Assembly (NCBI GenBank): GCA_964001305.1
Contig: CAXFAI010000035.1
Span: 62,001 to 126,000, forward strand
Length of the DNA: 64,000 bases
Origin: CAJXMH01 sp964001305
GTDB taxonomy: Bacteria; Bacteroidota; Bacteroidia; Flavobacteriales_E; Vicingaceae
Direction: 5' to 3'
The position numbers and the translations under genes are program-made. Shown here in pieces: positions 17,070 to 25,264 of the stretch (position 1 is the first letter of the stretch; each line of letters begins with the position of its first letter). The notes beneath the pieces are model-generated. The model searched no databases, was not told the DNA's origin, and saw only the letters and a program-made list of their open reading frames with translations.

Positions 17070-18278
17070 TTACAACTCAAAGCTTAACGTATGTTTAACT
17101 CCCTGACTAAAATTGGTTTCAAAGCTTCCATTGAGTTGTTCCACTAAAATGGAGATAATTTCAAATTGGAAAGAGGCATTCAACTGCTCTTTCTGATCTA
17201 AACTTTGATTTACATCAGTATCAGTTATTGAAATGCTAATTTCATTTCCTTTCTTTTCTAGCTGAATGTTTAGTTTCTTATTCACTTGGTTTGCTCTCGC
17301 TTGCTTATTGACTTGGGTTAGCAGTTTGTTAATCACCAAACCACTAATAATGGCTTTATCGGTAGAAATGTGTGCTTCTTCTGTTTTCGTATCAACTTTT
17401 ACATGCACCTGACTATTTGAAGATTGACTGATGTAAGCTGCTAACTGAACGACATATTTAAAAAAGTTGATTTCAGTAAAATCGCGCTCTTGATACAAGT
17501 TTTCATGCACCAAAGCAATGGAGTGCAGATTGTTTTTGTATTCGTTGATAAAATTCTGTACCGCTTCATTTTGAGTTTGGCCGCCATACAAACTAAGAAT
17601 ACTACTTAGCACTTGTAGGTTGTTTTTAACTCGATGGTGAACTTCCTGCAATAAAACCTCTTTTTCTTTTACACTTTTCTGAAGTTCAGCCGTGCGTTCC
17701 AATACCTTTTCTTCTAAGGTTTGGTTAAGTTGATCTAGCGCCAAGTTTCGCTTTTCTAATTCTTCTTGTGTTTCTTGAATTTTAATGCTTTTGTATTGGT
17801 TTTCCAAAATTTGAATCACCTGCTTCGAGAGTCCAAGCAATGCATTCAATTGGAAACTATTCAATTTCTTGGGCTGATAATCAAACACACAAAGCGTACC
17901 TAGCTTAAATCCTTTAGGACTGATTAATGAAGCACCGGCATAAAATCGAACTCCCATTTCGGTCACTAAGGGATTGTCGTTAAATCGTTCGTCTTTTGAT
18001 GCATCGGGAACGACCATAAAGTTTTCTTCTTCTAATATGGTATGTCCACAAAAAGAACGTTCTCTAGGGTCCTCACTTAAATCGATGCCATAATGTGATT
18101 TTAAAAAATTTCGGTTCTTATCTAAAATGGCTACGAAGGCAATGGGCACTTCGCAAATATTGGCTAAAATTGACGTTATGGTATCAAAAACTTCTTCGGG
18201 CAGCGTATCTAAAATTTGATATTTCTCTACCTCCTTTTGCCTTTCCGATTCATTACTAGGAAAACTCGGTTTTTTCAT
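17070..18278 (-). CDS. GAF-domain HisKA_2 histidine kinase, ATPase motifs degenerate
   Basis: The 402-residue protein has an N-terminal GAF domain (about residues 20-160; FVAILDKNRNFLKSHYGIDL), a coiled coil (about 165-208) and a HisKA_2 dimerisation/phosphotransfer region with H214 in EVHHRVKNNLQVL. The C-terminal ATPase-like region is eroded. The N-box reads INKLLTQVNKQA, where an Asn is expected at the Gln of LTQ. The usual DxGxG box reads DTDVNQ without Gly. No membrane segment is seen, so it is probably a cytoplasmic sensor. It may have lost kinase activity. No response regulator is adjacent. Confidence 0.8.
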   Translation of the reverse strand: MKKPSFPSNESERQKEVEKYQILDTLPEEVFDTITSILANICEVPIAFVAILDKNRNFLKSHYGIDLSEDPRERSFCGHTILEEENFMVVPDASKDERFNDNPLVTEMGVRFYAGASLISPKGFKLGTLCVFDYQPKKLNSFQLNALLGLSKQVIQILENQYKSIKIQETQEELEKRNLALDQLNQTLEEKVLERTAELQKSVKEKEVLLQEVHHRVKNNLQVLSSILSLYGGQTQNEAVQNFINEYKNNLHSIALVHENLYQERDFTEINFFKYVVQLAAYISQSSNSQVHVKVDTKTEEAHISTDKAIISGLVINKLLTQVNKQARANQVNKKLNIQLEKKGNEISISITDTDVNQSLDQKEQLNASFQFEIISILVEQLNGSFETNFSQGVKHTLSFEL

Positions 18279-18505
18279 AAAGCATGGTTAACAATAAAAA
18301 ACAGCCTACTGTTTTAATAAATAAATGGACTACAATCGGCTTTAAAAATACCAAAGCGACTTTATAATAAATCGTTATGCTTTAGAAGTTTGTAAACAAC
18401 TAATAAAGACCGTTGAAGGATGCACCATTCATCCTTTACAGAATTATACAAACATCGTTTACACTTTTTAGCTTAACAAGCTCACTTCATTGCTATCTTT
18501 AAAGC

Positions 18506-19732
18506 ATGAAAAATTCAACGACTCTTATCATCTTTGTTCTTCTAACAAGCTGCTACAACTATACTATTGCACAACAAAAAGACTTTCCCATTAAAGTCAG
18601 TAAGGTTATAGTTGATATTCCAGAAGGCGCACCTATAGAAGTAACAAATAATGACAATTTAATAAGTGCTTATTTACAGCCTTTTCGTTCAACCAATTCC
18701 TTTTATGCAGATCACATTAAGTCACTTATTGAGGAACAATTAGTCAATCAAGAATTTGATGTATTGGGATGGGGTGGCTTATTTCCAGAATTGGAGGAGC
18801 AGAAAGAACCATTACTTGCTTTGGGTGCTGTAATTCAATCTTTTATGATTAAACGAAGTGGTGGAGAATCTTATAATAATTATAGTATTGAAGCGACAAT
18901 TAAGTGGAAAGCTTTAGACTTAAACAGCAATCAGATTATATATAATAAATCGCTAAAAGTCATTTCAGAATTTGAAAAAAATAACATTGTGACTTATGGT
19001 CCTGGTTTTCGATATGAAAATCACTCCAAACAAATTGAACTAGCCTTTTTTCAGGCGGTAGATCAATTGTTGGCCGATTCGAATTTTCAACAACTATTGC
19101 AAAAAAAGCAAGCTAGCCCTGTGGGTATTGGTGACAGTACGCCGGTTTATATTCCTGCTTTTAAATTGGCACAAAGCAGTAATTTCTTAGAACATGCTAT
19201 AAAAGGCACAGTTACTATCAAATCACCGATGGGGTTTGGTAGTGGTTTTTTCATCAATAATGAAGGTTTAATTTTAAGCTGCTATCATAATTTTAAAGAA
19301 GCTCGTCCAGTGAAAGTTTATTTGGGCCAAGGTGTGGTAATGGAAGCAGAAGTGGTTAAAACCAATCCAGAATACGATATTGCTTTGCTTCAGCTAAAAG
19401 GAGTTGAATCAAGTGCCTTACCCCTTGGAAAGAGTAACCAAATTAAAGTAGGCTCAGAAGCTTATGTGATTGGTACACCTGCTAATCAAGCTTTAAATCA
19501 ATCGGTTTCAAAGGGAATAATCAGCGGCAATAGAACCATTGAGTCCAAAAACTACTTACAAACTGATGCTAGTGTTAGTCCCGGAAATAGCGGTGGCCCT
19601 ATTATCAATAGCAAAGGTGAAGTAATTGGTATTGTAAATGCCAAAGTGGTTGGTTTTGGTGCTGAGGGAATTGGCTTTGCCATTCCGATTGAGCTTGCGC
19701 TTGAAAAGTTGAATATTCAATGGTCGAAGTAA
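18506..19732 (+). CDS. lipoprotein with C-terminal trypsin-like (HtrA/DegP type) serine protease
   Basis: The 408-residue protein has a lipoprotein signal peptide (lipobox LLTSC) and an N-terminal domain of about 200 residues that I do not recognise. From about residue 240 it is a trypsin-like domain of the HtrA family: H261 in CYHNF, D291 in YDIALLQLKG and S362 in SPGNSGGPIINSKG, a complete triad. There is no PDZ domain. It may cleave envelope proteins or process an unknown substrate. Upstream (18279-18505) I see no other gene, only AT-rich sequence with a possible TATCTTTA box at 18495. Confidence 0.82.
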   Translation: MKNSTTLIIFVLLTSCYNYTIAQQKDFPIKVSKVIVDIPEGAPIEVTNNDNLISAYLQPFRSTNSFYADHIKSLIEEQLVNQEFDVLGWGGLFPELEEQKEPLLALGAVIQSFMIKRSGGESYNNYSIEATIKWKALDLNSNQIIYNKSLKVISEFEKNNIVTYGPGFRYENHSKQIELAFFQAVDQLLADSNFQQLLQKKQASPVGIGDSTPVYIPAFKLAQSSNFLEHAIKGTVTIKSPMGFGSGFFINNEGLILSCYHNFKEARPVKVYLGQGVVMEAEVVKTNPEYDIALLQLKGVESSALPLGKSNQIKVGSEAYVIGTPANQALNQSVSKGIISGNRTIESKNYLQTDASVSPGNSGGPIINSKGEVIGIVNAKVVGFGAEGIGFAIPIELALEKLNIQWSK

Positions 19733-19738
19733 GCTGTT

Positions 19739-20344
19739 TTAAGGATTAGCAGTAAGAAATGGTAAATTTTTACTGATTTTTTCTACTGACCAATTCCACC
19801 ATTCAAGGGCTAATAATTCTTCAATTTTAGATTCTGAAAATCGCTTGCGAATCTCCACAGCAGGATTTCCACCTACTATGGTATAAGGTTCAACATTTTT
19901 TGTGACTACTGCTTTACTGGCAATAATAGCTCCGTCGCCGATTTTCACTCCGGGCATAATGGTGGCTTCAAATCCAATCCAAACATCATTTCCAATTTCT
20001 GTATTGCCTTTTGAAGGATATTGCTTCCCTTCCATAGCTCCCGACCAACTACCACCAAAAATGGCAAAAGGAAAGGTACTTACTGCTTCTTGTAAATGAT
20101 TCGCTCCATTCATGATAAACGTTACCCCAGATGCAATTTGACAAAATTTGCCAACGATTAATTGATCACCGACAAAATCAAAATGATACTTAACATTTTT
20201 TTCAAAATTCTCTACATTTTCAAAATCATCATAATACGTAAAGTCTCCAATTTTAATGTTAGGATTTTTCACCATTTGGTTTAAAAAGCACAAACGCTTG
20301 GTGTTCGGTAGTGGGTATTTTTGATTGGGGCTAGGACTTTTCAT
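19739..20344 (-). CDS. CatB/Vat-like hexapeptide-repeat O-acetyltransferase
   Basis: The 201-residue protein is a left-handed beta-helix acetyltransferase of the CatB/Vat type (xenobiotic acetyltransferase). The signatures are QIASGVTFIMNGANHLQ, with the catalytic-type His, then SKGNTEIGNDVWIGFEATIM and the hexapeptide repeat IGDGAIIASKAVVTKNVEPY. Members transfer acetyl from acetyl-CoA to chloramphenicol, streptogramin A or unknown small molecules. Which substrate applies cannot be read here. It runs convergently into the protease gene with 6 bases between. Confidence 0.85.
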   Translation of the reverse strand: MKSPSPNQKYPLPNTKRLCFLNQMVKNPNIKIGDFTYYDDFENVENFEKNVKYHFDFVGDQLIVGKFCQIASGVTFIMNGANHLQEAVSTFPFAIFGGSWSGAMEGKQYPSKGNTEIGNDVWIGFEATIMPGVKIGDGAIIASKAVVTKNVEPYTIVGGNPAVEIRKRFSESKIEELLALEWWNWSVEKISKNLPFLTANP

Positions 20345-20408
20345 TTACCATTTGTTTTTAATGAAGCAAGAATATTAATAGTCTAGGATTGAGTGTTTTT
20401 TTAAAGTA

Positions 20409-21365
20409 TTACATAACAATTACAAGCTTTCCTTTTAAACCACCATTGCTCAGCTTTTGCATAGCTTCAGGTGCATCGTCTAAAGTGTATGTTTTTTCAA
20501 TTACGGCCTTCAAACTTCCTTCTTCTAGCCATTTGGTCAGTGTTTGTAAATCCGCTCGGTTTGGCTTAGCCAAGAATATTTTCATTGATTGCTGCTTACC
20601 TAATTTATACCACCACCCTTTAAACAATACTTCTAACGCTGCTGCACCACAAGCATACTTCCCTCCTTTCTTGAGCACTTTACTAATCGCGCGTAATCTA
20701 TGATTCCCAATCATGTCAAATATGGCATCATACTTTTTTTCTACCGTCGTAAAATCCTGTATCGTATAGTCTATAACTTCATCTGCTCTCAATCGCTTAG
20801 CTTGTTCCAATTTCGCAGTACTACAAACCGCTGTAACATGTGCACCTAAATTTTTAGCAATTTGAATCGCATAACTACCTACTCCGCCTGAAGCTCCGTT
20901 GATTAAGAGCTTCATTCCCTCTTTTAATTGGGCTGTATTTCTTAGTCCTTGCAATGCAGTTAAAGCAGTTAAAGGTATAGCGGCCGACTCTTCAAAAGAA
21001 ATACCGTTTGGTTTCTTTGCCAAAACTGATTCAATAGTGCATACATATTCTGCCAAACTTCCAAAAGACGATGAAGGAAGTTCTCCATAAACTTCGTCTC
21101 CTACTTTAAACTGCTTAACATCACTACCAACTTGCTCTACCATTCCTGCAAAGTCAGCACCAATGCCAATATTCTTTGGTTTAAAAATTCCTGTAGAAAA
21201 TCTTAATGGAAAAGGTGTACCTGTCATTAAATGCCAGTCAGCTTTATTTAAAGAAGCTGCCAATACTTTTATCAACACTTCATTTTGAGCAACTTGCGGT
21301 TTTGGAATTTCTTTCAATTCCAAAACCGCTGCTTCTCCATATTTCTCTCTAACAATCGCTTTCAT
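20409..21365 (-). CDS. NAD(P)-dependent zinc-free alcohol dehydrogenase/quinone oxidoreductase
   Basis: The 318-residue MDR-family protein has the N-terminal GroES-like domain (EVLIKVLAASLNKADWHL) and Rossmann nucleotide-binding loop (INGASGGVGSYAIQIAKNLG). The absence of the zinc-binding Cys set fits the quinone-oxidoreductase branch. It probably reduces quinones or enones with NAD(P)H. It is the first gene after the AraC regulator on the same strand, with the DUF4386 gene (7 bases away) and the DUF6567-like gene behind it. Confidence 0.87.
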   Translation of the reverse strand: MKAIVREKYGEAAVLELKEIPKPQVAQNEVLIKVLAASLNKADWHLMTGTPFPLRFSTGIFKPKNIGIGADFAGMVEQVGSDVKQFKVGDEVYGELPSSSFGSLAEYVCTIESVLAKKPNGISFEESAAIPLTALTALQGLRNTAQLKEGMKLLINGASGGVGSYAIQIAKNLGAHVTAVCSTAKLEQAKRLRADEVIDYTIQDFTTVEKKYDAIFDMIGNHRLRAISKVLKKGGKYACGAAALEVLFKGWWYKLGKQQSMKIFLAKPNRADLQTLTKWLEEGSLKAVIEKTYTLDDAPEAMQKLSNGGLKGKLVIVM

Positions 21366-21372
21366 GAGCGTT

Positions 21373-22086
21373 CTATTTTAAAAATTCTTTATAGCTTTTA
21401 CTTCCACCCCAACCTAATAAATAAATGGTTAAGCTCAACTCTCCAATAGCCGCTGAAAATCCGACCACTAAAGCCAGCCAAGCTTCATTTCCAGGAAGGG
21501 TAAAATTGCCAAAAGTTTCTAATAAATAACCTGCCGCTGATCCTAACAAGAAGCCGCCCAACCATTTAGGCAGTACAGGAGTTTTATATACCAATATGCC
21601 AAGAAATAATAAGTGCAATCCAAAAAATGCACCTGCAATGAGGTAACCATATTGGTGAGCTTCCGCAAATAATAAACTCATGGTATTCAATTGTTCAGGA
21701 GTAAAAACAGCAAGATAGGCATCGCCACTTAACAGTTGATACGCCAAATAATGATTCAATAAATTCAAACTAGCTATTGCAGGATGCGCTAACAAACGTA
21801 AGCTAGCCATTATCAAAGCAAGTGATTTTCCAAATGGCCTGAACAGCTGATATAACATCACCGAAATGATTGCATCGAGTATAAATGCGATTAAATCTGT
21901 GGTAAGTCCTAATCGAAACAAGCTTAAATTGTTAAGGATATTCTCTGCAGTCTCTGTCGCATTGCCGGCTGACAAAATAGTTCCGCGAACATAGCCTTGA
22001 CTAAAGCCTGCCAATATAATGACAAGTAAATAGAGTATCCCAATTAAATGCAAGTATGATTTGCTTTTATATTCAATCGATTTCAT
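21373..22086 (-). CDS. DUF4386-type integral membrane protein
   Basis: The 237-residue protein has about six membrane segments and the pattern of DUF4386 (LIGILYLLVIILAGFSQGYV at the N-terminus, TDLIAFILDAIISVMLYQLF in the middle). Function is unknown. It is transcribed between the DUF6567-like lipoprotein and the quinone oxidoreductase, and the AraC regulator upstream probably controls all three. Confidence 0.75.
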   Translation of the reverse strand: MKSIEYKSKSYLHLIGILYLLVIILAGFSQGYVRGTILSAGNATETAENILNNLSLFRLGLTTDLIAFILDAIISVMLYQLFRPFGKSLALIMASLRLLAHPAIASLNLLNHYLAYQLLSGDAYLAVFTPEQLNTMSLLFAEAHQYGYLIAGAFFGLHLLFLGILVYKTPVLPKWLGGFLLGSAAGYLLETFGNFTLPGNEAWLALVVGFSAAIGELSLTIYLLGWGGSKSYKEFLK

Positions 22087-22110
22087 CGTTCTATATTTTT
22101 AGATTAAGTT

Positions 22111-22479
22111 CTATTTAAATTCAACTACTTGAGCATGAACGGTGATTGTTCGCTTAAAATAAAAGGGAGGAAATCCACCTAAATGTTCTTCAGTAGTTAT
22201 GTTTGTTAAGGTTTTAGCACTTCCTTCCAGATTCGCTTTCTCTACCATTTGGCGATAGGCCTCTTGATATAATTCCGTTCGACTGCTTCCACCAATAAGC
22301 ATGACATAATTTATTGCCGCAGTTCCACTTACTTTTTCAAGCATTTTAAAATTGGCTTCGGCAAGTTTTACCTGCGTTTGATTTTGATTGTGGTTAAAAA
22401 CATAAGCATGGTTTATTCCACATGAACTCAGGCCAAGCACGATAAATAGGCCAGTAATAAGCTTTAAGGTCTTTTTCAT
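22111..22479 (-). CDS. DUF6567-like small lipoprotein
   Basis: The frame opens nine codons upstream, but the lipoprotein signal peptide begins with MKKTLKLITGLFIVLGLSSC, so I start at 22479 (122 residues, lipobox LSSC). The mature part (QTQVKLAEANFKMLEKVSG, then YVMLIGGSSRTELYQEAYRQ) matches the Bacteroidota DUF6567 pattern. It probably sits in the outer membrane or periplasm. Function is unknown. Confidence 0.7.
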   Translation of the reverse strand: MKKTLKLITGLFIVLGLSSCGINHAYVFNHNQNQTQVKLAEANFKMLEKVSGTAAINYVMLIGGSSRTELYQEAYRQMVEKANLEGSAKTLTNITTEEHLGGFPPFYFKRTITVHAQVVEFK

Positions 22480-22580
22480 TTTGTTTCGTTTTAAAGATTT
22501 AGACAAGTCAAAATTGCAGACTCTTTAAAGCAAGGGGTTGACACTTTGTGCCAAGAATTTAACCATTAAGGTCAAGGTTT

Positions 22581-23570
22581 TTATTTTATGGAAGATCTAT
22601 AGCTAGAAGGAGCTTCGCCTTTCCAACGCTTAAAAGCTCTATTAAAAGCCGAAAGCTCTGAAAAGCCGGTTAAAAAAGTGATTTCACTTAAACTTTTATG
22701 GCTGTTGAGTAGTAAATCAAGAGCGGTTTCTTCTTGAATTTCTTGCACTAATTCTCTAAAACTTTTTGACTTTTCGGCTAATCGTCTTTTTAAAGTTCGT
22801 GGAGATAGGTTAACATGTTCAGCAACTTGAATTAAGCTAGGTATACCCGATGGCAATGACTCTTGAATTAAACTTTTGATACTTTTTAGTAAATGGTCTG
22901 CTTGAGAATTTATACTTTCTTGCTCCTCTTTCATTCTTTCCACTAAAAAGTTTTGCAACTGTATATCGGCTTTAACAGTGGGAATGCGAACATCTTGATT
23001 TTCAAAGTATAATTCATTTTTTGAAGAATCGAAATGAACTGGACATTCAAAAAATTTTTCAAATTCATGAGTTGCATTTGATTGGTGTTTAAAATACACC
23101 TTAGAAGGTTGTATATTCTTTTGGCAAACTTCTCGCATCACATTAACAAGCATAACCAAAGCGGTTTCATTTGCCATTTCAGCACCTCTCCGAATGGCAA
23201 TTCGCTCAAGACTTAAAATACTTTGACCTCCCCTTTCCTGCCATTGCGCAGAACCATGATCGGTAACCAAAACCATAAAACGAGCCGTTCGAGCTAAAAT
23301 ATCTTGTGCATTCCAACAAGTTCGCCAAGCCATGCCTAGGGTTCCATAATCTTGTGAAACCAATTGCCGCCCTTGCCGAACAGCAAAGCCTGGAGCTAGG
23401 TATTCATCAGCTGCTTCGTATAAGTCAAACAACAAGCTAATTGGAATATACGCTTCATTTTGTTGCAATGACACTTCTTCTTGATGTGCCCTCAATACGA
23501 AAGGATTCAAGCCTTCTTGAAAGGCTAATTGTTTTCCTTTTTGATATATGGATGCTGAAACAAAATTCAT
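22581..23570 (-). CDS. AraC-family transcriptional regulator
   Basis: The 329-residue protein has a long N-terminal ligand-binding domain of the ArmT/arabinose-binding type (about residues 15-200, GTLGMAWRTCWNAQDILART) and a C-terminal AraC helix-turn-helix (about 225-325; HVNLSPRTLKRRLAEKSKSF, then FSELSAFNRAFKRWKGEAPS). It is transcribed in the same direction as the DUF6567-like, DUF4386 and quinone-oxidoreductase genes, with a 101-base gap, and probably controls them. Its effector is unknown. Confidence 0.85.
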   Translation of the reverse strand: MNFVSASIYQKGKQLAFQEGLNPFVLRAHQEEVSLQQNEAYIPISLLFDLYEAADEYLAPGFAVRQGRQLVSQDYGTLGMAWRTCWNAQDILARTARFMVLVTDHGSAQWQERGGQSILSLERIAIRRGAEMANETALVMLVNVMREVCQKNIQPSKVYFKHQSNATHEFEKFFECPVHFDSSKNELYFENQDVRIPTVKADIQLQNFLVERMKEEQESINSQADHLLKSIKSLIQESLPSGIPSLIQVAEHVNLSPRTLKRRLAEKSKSFRELVQEIQEETALDLLLNSHKSLSEITFLTGFSELSAFNRAFKRWKGEAPSSYRSSIK

Positions 23571-23689
23571 TTAGTACTATTCCTGCAAAAGTGCAAAAAG
23601 GAATGAATAAAACAGTAAAATAATATGAAGGCATTTAAAACTATATGAATCAGCTTGTTTACTTTTAAATCACCTTAAGAGAACCGACT

Positions 23690-24445
23690 ATGAGCAAGAC
23701 TTTATCCGCTTTTAAACACCTGCTATACTTATCTCTAGTACTCTTTCTAAGCGCTTGCTGTAAAGATTGTGATGAGCGTGAATACAAATGTGAAGGTCTC
23801 TCAGAAGCCGGAATAGCTTTACTGCCTAGAAGTCAAGATCAATATGTATTTACAGATGGTGCAGATAGCACTTTGACCATTGATTATAAGGGCACTTTCA
23901 TTGGAAAAACTACCATTGAAAATTGTTACACAGATATGTTTGGATTTTGTAGATGTGAAGAAGATTATTGTGTTCAGAATCGGGGTCGTATCTCTTTTGA
24001 AATACCCAATTTTTATCGTTTAGACTCTACAGTTTTTACCTATGATTCAGGATCTTACATTGGAAACAACATTTTGGTAACTAAAGACAGTACAGTATAC
24101 AGTCCTTTCCCAAAACACTATGGAAGATACACCACTTTTGTTTATGATCAAAAGGAAGGGAATGCCAAAACCATGGAAGTGAGCTACAACAGTTCTAAAG
24201 TGAGATTTGTACTTTCCAACCCATCCGATTTTAATTCCATCAGCAATCTAGAAAGTGATGATCAAGTTAATTTGTTAACTCAATTTATTACGGGTGAAAA
24301 CCAATACACCAATGTGATAGAAGTCATCCGAAATGTCAATGAACACTACCATTCTTATCCTTCCAAATATTATTATGATGTTCAGTTTGGGCTAATCGCT
24401 TTTGAAGATGAAGAAGGAACACTTTTCTATCAAAAGAAAATTTGA
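23690..24445 (+). CDS. hypothetical lipoprotein
   Basis: The 251-residue protein has a lipoprotein signal peptide (lipobox LSAC, followed by CKDCDEREYKC). The mature N-terminus carries several Cys residues, and the body is strand-rich with many Asp/Ser/Tyr residues, as in Bacteroidota surface lipoproteins. I do not recognise a domain. It is divergent from the AraC regulator and 64 bases before the hydroxylase-like gene. Confidence 0.6.
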   Translation: MSKTLSAFKHLLYLSLVLFLSACCKDCDEREYKCEGLSEAGIALLPRSQDQYVFTDGADSTLTIDYKGTFIGKTTIENCYTDMFGFCRCEEDYCVQNRGRISFEIPNFYRLDSTVFTYDSGSYIGNNILVTKDSTVYSPFPKHYGRYTTFVYDQKEGNAKTMEVSYNSSKVRFVLSNPSDFNSISNLESDDQVNLLTQFITGENQYTNVIEVIRNVNEHYHSYPSKYYYDVQFGLIAFEDEEGTLFYQKKI

Positions 24446-24509
24446 TTGAACTACTTTTATCTTGCTTTTAAATTGAAATTAGAGCATCTTAGCAAGACGA
24501 AACAATCAA

Positions 24510-25223
24510 ATGGAAAAAACAAAAAACGCACACTTTACACTCCCCTTTCAATTTGATGTAGAAAAACTAAGAGCTGATTTAACAAAATGCCAAGCTTTTG
24601 ACTTTTTACCCAATTACATCAAAGAAAACTACCAAGGTGATAAATACATTTTGCCTTTGCGGTCCATACATGGCGAGCTAAATCGTGTGGCTGCTTTACC
24701 CAACAGCACACATCTGTATCAAAACACCAAAGCGCTAAATGCTTGTCCTTATTTTCAAGAAGTAATCAAAACGTTTGAATGCGAAAAAGAAAGCATACGA
24801 TTGATGAATTTAGCAGCGGGCAAGCATATTAACGAACATACCGATGATGGCTCGGGATATGAAGATGGATATTTTCGAATACATGTCCCTATAATTACTA
24901 ATGAGGAAGTCATTTTCACCTTAAATGGAGAGGACTTACAGATGCAAGCAGGTAGCGCATGGTATGCCAACATAAACCTGCCTCACAGTGTTCAAAACAA
25001 GGGTAAAAGTGACCGTATTCACTTGGTGATTGACTGTTTGCGAAATGATTGGTCCGATAAACTTTTTGCCAAAATGGGTTATGATTTTGAATACGAAAAA
25101 GCCAAAAACGAAACAGAATATTCGGAAGAAACTTTGAAGTTAATCATTGCCAATTTAGAAGCGCAAAACACTAAAGAAACAACAGCAATTGCCCGGGAAC
25201 TGAGACAGAAGCATCAGCTATGA
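24510..25223 (+). CDS. aspartyl/asparaginyl beta-hydroxylase-family protein
   Basis: The 237-residue protein has the jelly-roll Fe(II)/2-oxoglutarate oxygenase pattern of the AspH/LpxO family. The likely iron ligands are in KHINEHTDDGSGYEDGYFRI and HLVIDCLRND, with HVPIITNEEVIFTLNGE between them. It may hydroxylate a side chain of a peptide, an acyl chain or another small substrate. The target is unknown. It is close behind a hypothetical lipoprotein gene. Confidence 0.8.
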   Translation: MEKTKNAHFTLPFQFDVEKLRADLTKCQAFDFLPNYIKENYQGDKYILPLRSIHGELNRVAALPNSTHLYQNTKALNACPYFQEVIKTFECEKESIRLMNLAAGKHINEHTDDGSGYEDGYFRIHVPIITNEEVIFTLNGEDLQMQAGSAWYANINLPHSVQNKGKSDRIHLVIDCLRNDWSDKLFAKMGYDFEYEKAKNETEYSEETLKLIIANLEAQNTKETTAIARELRQKHQL

Positions 25224-25264
25224 CCTAGCCCTTGATTTAATCATTACAGTTTAAATCAAAAAAA

